Shown here piece by piece: positions 46,901 to 55,806 of a DNA stretch of 64,000 nucleotides. The stretch comes from Methanolinea sp. Its GTDB lineage: Archaea; Halobacteriota; Methanomicrobia; Methanomicrobiales; Methanospirillaceae. Within the stretch, counting starts at the first letter, position 1. Each line of letters starts with the position of its first letter. Position numbers and translations under genes: made by a program. Under the pieces are notes generated by a model. That model ran no database searches, was not told the origin of the DNA, and worked only from the letters and a program-made list of their open reading frames with translations. The DNA lies in the NCBI GenBank assembly GCA_018262855.1, contig JADFDO010000007.1, positions 62,001 to 126,000 on the forward strand. Direction: 5' to 3'.

Positions 46901-47302
46901 ATGGCATACTATGAAGCGGTGCAGACCATGAAGTCCAGAAAAGTCATGTATTTTACACCAAGGGAAGAGGAATTCGCCGACCTTCTGGTACGGATCGGGA
47001 TGAAGAAGAACGTCGCGAAAGTACTTGTGTACCTGGCCCATACCGCAGAGGCTACCTCACGGGACATTGAGCGCGGTACCGATCTCAGGCAGCCGGAAGT
47101 GAGTATCGCAATGGCGAACATGATGGAGCAGCGCTGGGTGGAAAACAGGGAAACCAAGGCTGAAAACAAGGGTAGGCCCGTCAAGATCTACAAGCTCTCC
47201 CAGCCGATCGGGGAGATCATGGATGGGATCGAGAGGGAGAAGCGGGCTGAAGCGACCAACCAGCTGAATCTTATCCAGCAGTTGCGGGATTATATCTCCT
47301 GA
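46901..47302 (+). CDS. Winged-helix transcriptional regulator
   Basis: A 133-residue regulator. The winged HTH spans roughly residues 25-90: EEEFADLLVRIGMKKNVAKVLVYLAHTAEATSRDIERGTDLRQPEVSIAMANMMEQRWVENRETKAENKGRPVKIYKLSQ. This resembles the TrmB/MarR-like predicted regulators common in methanogens. The C-terminal helix (IEREKRAEATNQLNLIQQLRDYI) likely dimerises. The target is unknown; it stands alone next to tbp. Confidence 0.88.
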   Translation: MAYYEAVQTMKSRKVMYFTPREEEFADLLVRIGMKKNVAKVLVYLAHTAEATSRDIERGTDLRQPEVSIAMANMMEQRWVENRETKAENKGRPVKIYKLSQPIGEIMDGIEREKRAEATNQLNLIQQLRDYIS

Positions 47303-48003
47303 TTCTTCCTTCCGTCAACAACCCGGCAACCCTTTTCTCCACCGATTATCACGGTCGTTTTCCCAGTATAATTGCAGAAGAGGCCGCATTCCACGACTCC
47401 GGGGATCGCTGTGATCGTGTCCTCGAGTTCACCGGGATTCACTATTCCGCTGAAACTGCAATCGAGGATATAATTCCCGTTATCGGTGATCACCGGCCCG
47501 TCTTTCGCATTTCCCTCACGGATGAGCGGATCGGCCCCCATCCCGGTTATTCTCTTCATGACCGGGGTGATGGCAAAAGGGATCACTTCGACAGGGACCA
47601 CTCCGGTGAGGTTCGTCACCAGTTTTCCCTCATCAACGACGATGACCAGACGGCCGGCGGCCTCTGCGACCACCTTCTCTCTCGTGAGCGCCGCTCCCCG
47701 TCCCTTGATCAGACGCAGGATGGGGTCGACCTGATCTGCCCCGTCGATCGCCATATCAATGGTCGGGTGATCGTCAAGGGTTGTTAAGGGTATTCCCAGA
47801 TCTCGCGCCCTTATTGCAGTCTGGAGCGAGGTGGGGACACCGGCTATGGAGAGATGTTCCTCTTTTCTCCTCGCGGAGAGCCTGACCATCGCGTGGTATG
47901 TCGTCGATCCGGTACCGAGCCCGAGGATCATGCCGTCCTTCACGAGATTTGCAGCGTGGAACCCAGCATCCTTCTTCGCCTTCTCTGCGGGAGCGGAGAT
48001 CAT
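47290..48003 (-). CDS. rpiA: Ribose-5-phosphate isomerase A
   Basis: Interconverts ribose 5-phosphate and ribulose 5-phosphate. A 237-residue RpiA: GLGTGSTTYHAM phosphate loop, LTTLDDHPTIDMAIDGADQVDPILRLIKGRGAALTREKVVAEAA with active-site Asp/Lys, and VVDEGKLVTNLTG. It begins by ATGA overlap with surE. It would take ribulose 5-phosphate from the Hps reaction (fae-hps) into nucleotide sugars. Its 3' end overlaps the HTH gene's 3' end by 13 bases. Confidence 0.95.
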   Translation of the reverse strand: MISAPAEKAKKDAGFHAANLVKDGMILGLGTGSTTYHAMVRLSARRKEEHLSIAGVPTSLQTAIRARDLGIPLTTLDDHPTIDMAIDGADQVDPILRLIKGRGAALTREKVVAEAAGRLVIVVDEGKLVTNLTGVVPVEVIPFAITPVMKRITGMGADPLIREGNAKDGPVITDNGNYILDCSFSGIVNPGELEDTITAIPGVVECGLFCNYTGKTTVIIGGEKGCRVVDGRKNQEI

Positions 48004-48803
48004 GAATTCCCTCTTTCTCTCTTGTTCCCGAAGAGGTCCCGGAGCGCCTGGCATGCCCCCGGTGCGGTGCAGTCGAGCGTGATCGGGGTGATTGATATGT
48101 TCCCTTTTCTTATTGCATGAACATCCGTCCCCTCCCCGGCATCCTGGATGAGGGGGCCATTGATCCAGAAGTAAGGCCTCCCTCTCGGATCGAGCCTCTT
48201 CTCCACGCCTGTCGCAAAGAGTTTCTCTCCAAGCCTTGTCACCTCGTAGCCTCCGGTGACAACCGACGGGATATTCACATTGATGACATCAGCCCCGGAG
48301 GGGAACGGACGGTCAAGGAAGGTCGAGCATACCTCCCTGATAATCCGCTTGGACTCCTCGAAACTCTGGCCGTGGTTCCGCGGGTCGTCGAACTTGTCGC
48401 CCTGGTCCTTCACCTGGAGCGAGAAGGCGATGGCAGGAGTTCCCTGGTTGGCAGCCTCCAGCGCCGCTCCGACGGTCCCGGAGGTCATGATGGACTCGAA
48501 CGAGAGGTTTTCACCGATATTGACACCGCTCACCACCATTGCCGGCTGGAGATCGAGGGCATAGAGGCCGATGATGACGGCATCAGTCGGCTTGCCCCCG
48601 ACCGCCCATGCCCTGACTCCGTTCATCTCCACCTCGTTCGCCCGGATGGGTTCAAATATTGAGATCGAGCGTCCGACCGCGCTCTGCTGGGTCGCAGGAG
48701 CGACAACCGTTACCCTTGCGATTGGGGAAAGGGCTTCATAGGCAGCCCACAATCCCGCAGAGTTGATGCCATCGTCATTGGTGAGCAGGATCCGGGGTTT
48801 CAT
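48000..48803 (-). CDS. surE: 5'/3'-nucleotidase SurE
   Basis: A metal-dependent nucleoside-monophosphate phosphatase. The 267-residue protein has ILLTNDDGINSAGLWAAYEAL with the metal-binding Asp pair, VAPATQQSAVGRSISI, SGVNIGENLSFESIMTSGTVGAALEAANQGTPAIAFS and a C-terminal lysine/arginine-rich tail. The length is typical. The frame runs eight residues further upstream, but MKPRILLTNDDG is the family start. Co-translated with rpiA (ATGA). Confidence 0.95.
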   Translation of the reverse strand: MKPRILLTNDDGINSAGLWAAYEALSPIARVTVVAPATQQSAVGRSISIFEPIRANEVEMNGVRAWAVGGKPTDAVIIGLYALDLQPAMVVSGVNIGENLSFESIMTSGTVGAALEAANQGTPAIAFSLQVKDQGDKFDDPRNHGQSFEESKRIIREVCSTFLDRPFPSGADVINVNIPSVVTGGYEVTRLGEKLFATGVEKRLDPRGRPYFWINGPLIQDAGEGTDVHAIRKGNISITPITLDCTAPGACQALRDLFGNKRERGNS

Positions 48804-48880
48804 GGTTACCATCCATTGGTAAACCAATGAGAAATAGCTGTCCGATCGTCAGGCTCATCTGGCCTCATGATCCATGCTGT

Positions 48881-49771
48881 ATGATGAAGGCGTTCCTCGC
48901 GGAGTATACCGTGTTCCATGATCCCCTTCTTGCCCCTGAAGGCGAGGCAATGCTCAGGGTGCTCAGGGATAGTTTCTCGCGGTGCGGGTACGAGGTCGTA
49001 ACCCCTGAAAGAGGGGACTTTTCAGAAGAGATCAGACGACTTGCTCCCGAATGCGATGTCGGGCTTGTCATCGCCCCGGATCACCTTCTCTTCAAGTATA
49101 CTTACATGCTCGAGAGCATGACCCATAACGTGGGTTGCGGGAGCATGAATGTCGCGGTGTGTGCCGATAAAATTCAATGCGGCCGGATTCTTTCCCGCCA
49201 TGGGATTGCGGTGCCGGCACAGGATACCGGCGGGAGAAGAGTGGTAAAACCGATCAGGGGGTGCGGATCAGTTGGGGTCCGGCTGACAGATGGACCGGCC
49301 GGGACAGGCGAATATTCCCAGGAATATATCGAAGGTGAGCACATCAGTGTGAGCCTTGTCGGGAACCGGGTTGTTGGCGACGCATGCTCTTTTTATACAG
49401 GCAAGCCCCCCCTCCTGCTGGCCTTAAACCGCCAGGATATCTCGATTGGAGAAGACGGATCATTCCACTACCTTGGAGGCGAGACCCCGGTATCGCATCC
49501 GCGCTCAGCCGAGATTATTGAGACCGCAACGAAGGCGCTCCAGGTACTCGGCTGCCAGGGATACGTCGGGATAGATATGGTCGTTGCCGACAAATGCTAC
49601 GTTGTGGATGTGAACCCGAGGATCACCACGAGCATCGTCGGGATAGCCACATGCATGGAGGAAGAGATCGCCGATATCCTTGTCCAGGCATCGAAGGGTG
49701 GCGGCCCTGACAGGGTGCATTTCAGGGGAAGTGTCCGTTTCGATTGCCACGGCAAGGTGGAGCGGTTGTGA
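48881..49771 (+). CDS. mfnD: Tyramine-L-glutamate ligase (methanofuran biosynthesis)
   Basis: An ATP-grasp enzyme that joins glutamate to tyramine, a step in methanofuran synthesis. The 296-residue protein has the ATP-grasp pattern: ADKIQCGRILSRHGIAVPAQ, RRVVKPIRGCGSVGVRL, YSQEYIEGEHISVSLVG, and QGYVGIDMVVADKCYVVDVNPRITTS with metal-binding Asp/Asn. The next gene, which overlaps it, is mfnF, confirming the role by context. ATG 48881 (ATG ATG) is chosen over the upstream frame start because the family begins with MKAFLAEYTVFHDP-like sequence. Confidence 0.92.
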   Translation: MMKAFLAEYTVFHDPLLAPEGEAMLRVLRDSFSRCGYEVVTPERGDFSEEIRRLAPECDVGLVIAPDHLLFKYTYMLESMTHNVGCGSMNVAVCADKIQCGRILSRHGIAVPAQDTGGRRVVKPIRGCGSVGVRLTDGPAGTGEYSQEYIEGEHISVSLVGNRVVGDACSFYTGKPPLLLALNRQDISIGEDGSFHYLGGETPVSHPRSAEIIETATKALQVLGCQGYVGIDMVVADKCYVVDVNPRITTSIVGIATCMEEEIADILVQASKGGGPDRVHFRGSVRFDCHGKVERL

Positions 49772-50700
49772 TCGGTATCGATGTTGGCGGAGCCAACGTA
49801 AAAGTAGTATACGGAGACCGTGCTGATACCATCTACTGCCCGCTCTGGCAGGAGGCGCCCCTCCATGATATCCTCTCGCGCTATGACACCGGTGAAGGGG
49901 TGGGGGTAGCAGTCGTCATGAGCGGGGAACTTGCCGATTGTTTTCTGAACAAGATGGAGGGGATTAGGTGGATCGTTGACACCGTGAAGGAGGTCTTCCC
50001 CGGCGCTGTCTTTTATGGGACTGACGGGAAGTTCCATGATTCCCCAGTACCGGCGCTCGCGGCAGCAAACTGGCTTGCATCTGCTACATACCTCCACACC
50101 CTTTACCCTGACGGCATTCTGGTGGATATGGGAAGTACCACCACCGACATCATCCCGCTCACGAATCCCCCTTCCCTTCACGGGCTCACCGATCTCGCAA
50201 GACTTCAGAAGGGGTATCTCCTGTATACAGGGCTCCTGCGCACCACCCTGCCCGCGATTCTGCGGAGCGTCTGCCTAGACAATATCCCAACGCCTGTGAG
50301 TGCTGAGTATTTTGCTGCAAGCGCTGATGCCCACCTGGTACTGGGACACATCACTCTCGCGGACTACACCTGTGATACTCCCGACGGTAAAGGAAAGGAC
50401 CGGGAATCCTGCCTCCGGAGACTGGCCCGGGTCGTCTGCTCAGACCTGGAAGAGATCGGCGAAGTGGGTGCGATGCAGGTTGCGGGTGAATTCTGGAGAG
50501 TTCAGGGTGCGATGATACGGGAGGCCGTGTCAGACGCACAGAAGAGATCCGGTGCCCGGACGATCCTCACTGCGGGAATCGGGGCGGGCCTTCTCGCTCC
50601 TTATCTCGGGGCTCTGGATCTCTCGAGGGAACTTGGACCGGTCGCCGATGCCCTCCCTGCCTTTGCCGTAATGGAGGTGTTTAAACGAAGCCGTGGGTGA
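49768..50700 (+). CDS. mfnF: MfnF-type synthase of methanofuran assembly
   Basis: The hydantoinase/oxoprolinase-related enzyme that joins the phosphofuran amine with gamma-glutamyl-tyramine. A 310-residue protein with IGIDVGGANVKVVYG (actin-like ATPase phosphate loop), ILVDMGSTTTDIIPL (second phosphate loop) and GAGLLAPYLGALDLS (adenosine motif). It starts with GTG overlapping the mfnD stop as GTGA, with AGGTGGAG upstream. The assignment is from family membership plus linkage. Confidence 0.9.
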   Translation: MIGIDVGGANVKVVYGDRADTIYCPLWQEAPLHDILSRYDTGEGVGVAVVMSGELADCFLNKMEGIRWIVDTVKEVFPGAVFYGTDGKFHDSPVPALAAANWLASATYLHTLYPDGILVDMGSTTTDIIPLTNPPSLHGLTDLARLQKGYLLYTGLLRTTLPAILRSVCLDNIPTPVSAEYFAASADAHLVLGHITLADYTCDTPDGKGKDRESCLRRLARVVCSDLEEIGEVGAMQVAGEFWRVQGAMIREAVSDAQKRSGARTILTAGIGAGLLAPYLGALDLSRELGPVADALPAFAVMEVFKRSRG

Positions 50701-50921
50701 TCAGCGCACTCCTCCTCGCCGTATCGATACTTGCGAGCGCGGTCCTCTATCTCGCGGGACTGCCGTTCTTCTTTCTCTTCCTCTTCATACCTCTCATCCC
50801 CTTCCTGCGTGGCAGGAAGGATGAAAAGACATGCCCCGTATGCGGCTTCAGGACCACGGATCCCCGGATCGCATTCTGCCCTTATGACGGATCGCCGCTT
50901 ATGGGACCTGCATCACCATGA
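50697..50921 (+). CDS. Small membrane protein with zinc ribbon, 74 aa
   Basis: One or two hydrophobic helices (residues 2-37) precede KTCPVCGFRTTDPRIAFCPYDGSPL, a Cys4-type zinc ribbon with CxxC and CPYDG knuckles. It starts with GTG overlapping the mfnF stop by four bases, making it the third gene of the methanofuran operon. No function known; it may be an unrelated passenger. Confidence 0.75.
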   Translation: MISALLLAVSILASAVLYLAGLPFFFLFLFIPLIPFLRGRKDEKTCPVCGFRTTDPRIAFCPYDGSPLMGPASP

Positions 50922-51169
50922 GTGGAGAGGTCACCAGTGATTGCTGGGTGTTAAATCTTTTCACTTCATTGACTGGAATCATACCGGAATACCACGGTCA
51001 AAAATACCTTGCAGTCCCCCTGTCAAGGACAAGGGATAGGTCATCCCCCATCTTTCGTGCATGGGAACCGTGCCATTCCGGGTGAGCATAGAGCATAAGA
51101 ATCCCACCAGGCTCAGCAATTCCCCAACATCAGGGCATGATCATGAGAGCCTGGCCCGGATGGAAAAAC

Positions 51170-51811
51170 CTAATGGTCGCCGGTATCCCTGCCTGCCGGC
51201 ATGTTCCATGGTTCTTTTAACGATTCCCCCTCCTCAAAAACCCGGTTACGTGAAGGGTACCCACACGCGGCAAGCACATCTGGACCTTTGATCTGATTTC
51301 CTACCTCAAGTTCGAGCGCAAGCCCTGACAGCGATAAAATAGAGCGGGGCATGTGGACACCGAACATATTGTTTGCTTCCATGTTACGGGCGCTGTTCCT
51401 CATGGAATTGTTGCTGCTGTTCCTGATATAGAGGCGGCAGCTCATGCGATGTACGAGGATGCCCATTGCCTCGAGATATGCGGCAACACGGTTTGCAGGC
51501 ATTGTCATCGAGAGGGCAATGCAGAGATCGATGACCACAGAACCGATCCTGGTATTGGGATAGAATGGCTCGTCCGCGTAACAAATTCTGGAACACTGCC
51601 TGCAATAAAACCGTTTAACCGATACGAATACCACACTCTGTCCATGTTCAGTGATCATCCGTGCAAACTGTTTCTTTTTTGTATCATACCCGGAGAGCTG
51701 CCCCCCGCATGCCGGGCATGTGGTGTGGTCTGTAAAGACAACTCCTTCGACTGCAGAGATACCGGTCTGGACAATTTCGGTCATGAGCGGAGGGATGCAT
51801 AGTGGTTTCAT
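51170..51811 (-). CDS. Unknown protein with transposase-like zinc-finger N-terminus
   Basis: 213 residues. The N-terminal part has CPACGGQLSGYDTKKKQFARMITEHGQSVVFVSVKRFYCRQCSRICYADEPFYPNTRIG, a two-knuckle zinc ribbon reminiscent of the DNA-binding head of some transposases and of methanogen orphan proteins I have seen but cannot name. A helical segment (LCIALSMTMPANRVAAYLEAMGILVHR) follows. No DDE-type catalytic triad is visible, and no inverted repeats flank it. It may be a domesticated or truncated element, or an unrelated regulator. Confidence 0.6.
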   Translation of the reverse strand: MKPLCIPPLMTEIVQTGISAVEGVVFTDHTTCPACGGQLSGYDTKKKQFARMITEHGQSVVFVSVKRFYCRQCSRICYADEPFYPNTRIGSVVIDLCIALSMTMPANRVAAYLEAMGILVHRMSCRLYIRNSSNNSMRNSARNMEANNMFGVHMPRSILSLSGLALELEVGNQIKGPDVLAACGYPSRNRVFEEGESLKEPWNMPAGRDTGDH

Positions 51812-51963
51812 AGCATATGCGCGCTCGCGAAATCTCTTATTTCCCGAAATAACATGCCTGATTGACTTTTTGCTGCGGTTAATTGATCCATATTATCCAA
51901 AATCTGCCTGAGAGTTCTACGAACCCACTGTTATTAATCATTTTTATCAATGGATTCGATTCA

Positions 51964-51972
51964 CTTAAATAA
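51964..51972 (+). promoter_or_regulatory. TATA-like element before fdhA
   Basis: CTTAAATAA, about 36-44 bases before the fdhA ATG. The leader would include AAGGTGAG just ahead of the start codon as ribosome binding site. Confidence 0.5.
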
Positions 51973-52007
51973 CGATACACTGACCCTCCCTTATCCAAGG
52001 TGAGACC

Positions 52008-54068
52008 ATGGAATTCAAGTATGTACCAACCACGTGTCCATATTGCGGAACCGGGTGCGGCTTCAACCTCGTTGTCAGAGACAAGAAGGTTGTCGGCGTC
52101 AAGCCCTGGCAGCGCAATCCCGTCAACGAGGGCAAGCTCTGCCCCAAGGGCATTTATGCCTGGCAGTTTATCAACAGCCCCGACCGGCTCACGAAGCCGC
52201 TCATCAAGAGAGATGGCAAATTTGAAGAGGCGTCATGGGACGAGGCCTACAAGCTGATCGCCGAGAACTTCAAGAAGTACCAGGGCGAGCAGAGTGCCTG
52301 CCTTGCGTCTGCCAGGGTCTCGAACGAGGAGAACTACCTAATGCAGAAGTTTGCCCGGGCGGTCATGAAGACCCCCAACATCGACCACTGCGCGAGGCTC
52401 TGCCATGCGTCGACCGTCGTCGGCCTTGCCGGGGCATTCGGCTCCGGTGCGATGACCCAGTCTATCGCAGACATTGCCGAATCAAAGTGCCTTCTCGTCA
52501 TCGGGACCAACACCTTCGAGCAGCACCCGCTGATCGGGCGCCGTATCATGCAGGCGAAGAAGAATGGCGCCAAGATCATCTACGCTGATCCCCGGCTCAC
52601 CCCGACAGGAAAGATTGCAGACCTGCACCTGCAGTTCTACTCGGGTACCGATGTGGCACTTTTCAACTGCATGATGCAACAGGTTCTCAAGAACGGCTGG
52701 GAGAACAAGGACTTCATCAAGAACCGTACCAAGGACTTCGAGAAGGTCAAAGAAGTCGTGATGAAGGACAGCTACAGCCCTGAGAACGTCTCGAAGATCA
52801 CTGGTGTTCCTGCAAAAGACATCATTACAGCAGCCGAATGGTTTGGTACATCAGGCAAATCTGCGATCCTCTACTCGATGGGTATCACCCAGCACACCAC
52901 CGGTGTTGACAACGTCAAGTCAACCGCGAACCTCCAGATGATGACCGGCAATCTCGGGAGACCCGGGACCGGCATCTGTGCCCTGCGTGGCCAGAACAAC
53001 GTGCAGGGCGCCTGCGACATGGGAGCCCTCGCAAACGTATACTCCGGGTACCAGTCAGTGCTCGTCCCCGAGATGAAGAAGAAGATGGAAGACGCATGGG
53101 GCTGCGACATTGCAGAGGGTAAAGTGGGCCTCACGGTGACCACGTTGATCAATACCCTCGCTGATGAGCCCGGAAAGGTCAAGTGCGTCTACATCATGGG
53201 TGAGAACCCGATGCTCTCCGACCCCGACCTCCACCACGTTGAGAAGGGACTCCGGAACGTCGAATTCATGGTTGTCCAGGATATCTTCCTGACCGAGACC
53301 GCCCAGCTTGCCAATGTGGTGCTGCCGGCCGCCTGTTTCGCCGAAAAGGACGGCACCCAGACCTCGACCGAGCGCCGCGTCCAGATGTGGAGGAAGGCCC
53401 AGGACCCGCCGGGAGAAGCAAAGACTGACTGGCAGATCTTCTGCGAACTCGCCAAATACATGGGATACGAGAAACAGTTCCCGTACAAGAGTGCCGAAGA
53501 TATCTTCACCGAGATCTCGAAAGTCACACCATCCTATGGTGGCATGGACTACACCCGCCTAGCAAAGCCAGAAGCTCTCCACTGGCCGTGCCCGACCAAG
53601 GAGCACCCGGGGACACCTATCCTGCACAAGGAGAAGTTCTCCCACCCCGACGGGCTCGGCATCTTCACCCCCATTGAGTGGAAACCCCCCGCAGAAGTCC
53701 CGGACAACGAGTACCCGCTCCTCCTGACTACCGGACGCTGTATATGGCACTGGCACACCGGCACGATGACCCGCCGGTCTGTTGACCTGGAACGCGAAGA
53801 GCCCACGGGATGGGTTGAAATCAACCCGGAGGACGCAAAGGCACTGAACATCAAGGACAAGGAGATGGTGAAGGCAATCACCCGCAGGGGCGAGATCACC
53901 ATCGGTGCGAGGGTTGTCGATACCATCAAGAAGGGGGTTATCTTCATCCCGTTCCACTTCGTGGAATGTGCCGCCAACATCCTCACCAACAATGCACTGG
54001 ACCCGACCGCAAAGATCCCCGAATTCAAGGCCTGTGCCTGTAAGATCGAGAAGATAAAGGAGGCCTGA
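52008..54068 (+). CDS. fdhA: Formate dehydrogenase alpha subunit, F420-dependent
   Basis: The molybdopterin/tungstopterin catalytic subunit that oxidises formate and feeds electrons to F420 via FdhB. 686 residues. [4Fe-4S] Cys 10, 13, 17 and 45 (TTCPYCGTGC, EGKLCPKG). The metal ligand is Cys132 in HCARLCHAST, replacing selenocysteine. FdhA-type pterin-binding segments include GTNTFEQHPLIGRRI and RCIWHWHTGTMTRRS. The ATG has AAGGTGAG just upstream. fdhB follows two bases after the stop. In Methanomicrobiales this enzyme can also associate with heterodisulfide reductase. Confidence 0.97.
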   Translation: MEFKYVPTTCPYCGTGCGFNLVVRDKKVVGVKPWQRNPVNEGKLCPKGIYAWQFINSPDRLTKPLIKRDGKFEEASWDEAYKLIAENFKKYQGEQSACLASARVSNEENYLMQKFARAVMKTPNIDHCARLCHASTVVGLAGAFGSGAMTQSIADIAESKCLLVIGTNTFEQHPLIGRRIMQAKKNGAKIIYADPRLTPTGKIADLHLQFYSGTDVALFNCMMQQVLKNGWENKDFIKNRTKDFEKVKEVVMKDSYSPENVSKITGVPAKDIITAAEWFGTSGKSAILYSMGITQHTTGVDNVKSTANLQMMTGNLGRPGTGICALRGQNNVQGACDMGALANVYSGYQSVLVPEMKKKMEDAWGCDIAEGKVGLTVTTLINTLADEPGKVKCVYIMGENPMLSDPDLHHVEKGLRNVEFMVVQDIFLTETAQLANVVLPAACFAEKDGTQTSTERRVQMWRKAQDPPGEAKTDWQIFCELAKYMGYEKQFPYKSAEDIFTEISKVTPSYGGMDYTRLAKPEALHWPCPTKEHPGTPILHKEKFSHPDGLGIFTPIEWKPPAEVPDNEYPLLLTTGRCIWHWHTGTMTRRSVDLEREEPTGWVEINPEDAKALNIKDKEMVKAITRRGEITIGARVVDTIKKGVIFIPFHFVECAANILTNNALDPTAKIPEFKACACKIEKIKEA

Positions 54069-54070
54069 AC

Positions 54071-55318
54071 ATGGCAAAGAAAGGCGATATGCTCTATGCG
54101 TGGACCAGCGACGAGGAGATCAAGAAGAAGGCAGAACTCGGGGGTGCGGTCACCGCGCTGTGGAAGTATGCACTCGAGTCAAAGACCGTCGATGCCGTCC
54201 TTGCCATCACCAAGGGGACCGATCTCTACGATGCTCAGCCGGTGCTTATCACCGACCCGAAAGAGATCGCAAGTACGGCTGGATCGCTCCACTGTGGAAC
54301 CCTCCTCCTTCCGAAGCTTGTCAAGAAATTCCTTGATGGCGCCGAGACCATGAAACTCGGTGTCACGGTGAAGGGCTGCGATGCGATGGCGTTCTACGAA
54401 CTTGCCAAGCGCCAGCAGATCAACCTCGACAACGTCATCATGATCGGCGTCAACTGTGGAGGATCAGTGAGCCCAGTCCTCGCCCGCAGGATGATCGCCG
54501 ACAAGTTTGGTGTTGACCCCGACACGGTCCACAAGGAAGAGATCGACAAGGGCCAGTTCATCATCGAGTACGAAGGCGGACACAAGGGAATCTCGGTCGA
54601 CGAGCTCGAAGAGCAGGGGTATGGCCGGCGCAGCAACTGCCGCCGCTGCAAGATGAAGATCCCCCGGCAGGCAGATCTCGCCTGCGGGAACTGGGGAGTC
54701 ATCGGCGACAAGGCCGGAAAGGCAACCTTTATCGAGGTCTGTTCCGAGAAGGGCGCGAATCTCCTCAATGGCGCCGTGAAAAAAGGTATCCTTGCCACCG
54801 AGGCAGCGAACCCCAAGGGTCTTGAGATTCGCGCAAAAGTCGAGAATGCAATGTTCAAGCTCGCGGACAAGTGGCGCAAGCACGACTTTAACTCACTTGG
54901 TGAGGGGAAGGAGCGGCTCAAGAAGATCGTCTCCGAGACCTCACGCTGCATCAAGTGCTACTCGTGTATCGACAACTGCCCTATCTGCTACTGCGTCGAC
55001 TGTACGACCAAGAACCCCGTGTATGTGACCCCGGGGCAGCTCCCGCCAAGCTTCATGTTCCAGCTGATCCGGTTCGCCCATATTGCGGATTCCTGCGTGA
55101 ACTGCGGCCAGTGCGAGGAACTCTGTCCTGCGGAGATACCAAACGCCCTGTTCATGCACGCACAACAGGTCGAACTTGAGAAGATGTTCGGCCACGTCCC
55201 GGGCGTCGACATGGAGCTCCCGCTTCTCGCATATGTCGAGGAGAGGGCAGAGCGTGCAAGGCTTGCCAACACGGGAAGCGACATGATCTACGAGAACGTG
55301 TTCAACCCGGTCAAGTAA
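54071..55318 (+). CDS. fdhB: Formate dehydrogenase beta subunit (F420-reducing)
   Basis: 415 residues. The N-terminal part is the FAD- and F420-binding FrhB-like domain (LGGAVTALWKYALESKTVDAVLAI, CDAMAFYELAKRQQINLDNVIMIGVNCGGSVSP, CRRCKMKIPRQADLACGNWG). Two ferredoxin-type [4Fe-4S] motifs follow: CIKCYSCIDNCPICYC near residues 296-311 and CVNCGQCEELCPAEIP near 341-356. It carries electrons from FdhA to F420. The stop is followed directly by a run of eight T, a likely terminator. Confidence 0.97.
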   Translation: MAKKGDMLYAWTSDEEIKKKAELGGAVTALWKYALESKTVDAVLAITKGTDLYDAQPVLITDPKEIASTAGSLHCGTLLLPKLVKKFLDGAETMKLGVTVKGCDAMAFYELAKRQQINLDNVIMIGVNCGGSVSPVLARRMIADKFGVDPDTVHKEEIDKGQFIIEYEGGHKGISVDELEEQGYGRRSNCRRCKMKIPRQADLACGNWGVIGDKAGKATFIEVCSEKGANLLNGAVKKGILATEAANPKGLEIRAKVENAMFKLADKWRKHDFNSLGEGKERLKKIVSETSRCIKCYSCIDNCPICYCVDCTTKNPVYVTPGQLPPSFMFQLIRFAHIADSCVNCGQCEELCPAEIPNALFMHAQQVELEKMFGHVPGVDMELPLLAYVEERAERARLANTGSDMIYENVFNPVK

Positions 55319-55330
55319 CTTTTTTTTCTT
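55318..55330 (+). terminator. Poly-T terminator after fdhB
   Basis: Eight consecutive T immediately after the fdhB stop (CTTTTTTTTCTTTG), the usual archaeal intrinsic terminator signature. The hairpin-bearing repeats follow it. Confidence 0.6.
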
Positions 55331-55560
55331 TGAAAATCGCATCCGCGATTTTCAACCTTTATGGTTCACAACATGCCTGTTGCTGGCGCTTATAATGCAA
55401 ATGGCACCGCCATTTTCAAACTTTATGGTTCACAACATGCCTGTTGCTGGCGCTTATAGCGCAAATGGCTCGGCCATTTTTATCCTTTATGGTTGACGGT
55501 CCGGCCGTTATTCGCAGTTAAAGTAAAGTTGGCCTCGCCATTTCCTTTGTCCAGGGTTGT
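55331..55560. repeat. 64-bp tandem repeat array with hairpins, downstream of fdhB
   Basis: Three consensus linkers begin CTTTATGGTT at 55357, 55421 and 55485, spacing 64 bases. The first two share TTTATGGTTCACAACATGCC and TGTTGCTGGCGCTTATA. Between linkers are stem-loops: GAAAATCGC-ATCC-GCGATTTTC (55332 on), AAATGGC-ACC-GCCATTT (55399 on), AAATGGC-TCG-GCCATTT (55463 on), and a weaker TTGGC-CTC-GCCA near 55530. The stem changes sequence while staying paired. No reading frame is conserved across the units. Confidence 0.75.
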
Positions 55561-55806
55561 GCCCTGATCCGGAATAGAATATTTTTTTAGGGTTTAGTGG
55601 CAATCCGTCCACTCACTCTTTTCAAAAAAATGTTCATAGTGTAAAAGAGGTATTTCCCTGCCGTTTTTCAGATTGGCAGAGGATCCCTGGTGTACAAAGG
55701 ACCAGGTAAAAAAAGGGTTTCACCTCATCCGTGACTGGAGATGTGGGAGCTCTTACTGGAACAAGGACACTCCAAAACTTACCCGCAAGGGTCAAAAAAA
55801 GGGATC
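55561..55806. other. Spacer without supported gene
   Basis: It holds long A/T runs (for example near 55581 and 55626) and the 3' flank of the mini zinc-finger gene on the minus strand. No RNA structure or coding frame is evident. Confidence 0.45.

Noticed and set aside
52008-54068. Selenocysteine in FdhA
   Set aside because: The metal-ligand position encodes Cys132 and there is no in-frame TGA, so no recoding is needed.
55331-55560. CRISPR array
   Set aside because: Only three copies of a linker at 64-bp period, with hairpins rather than unique spacers, and no cas genes in the window.
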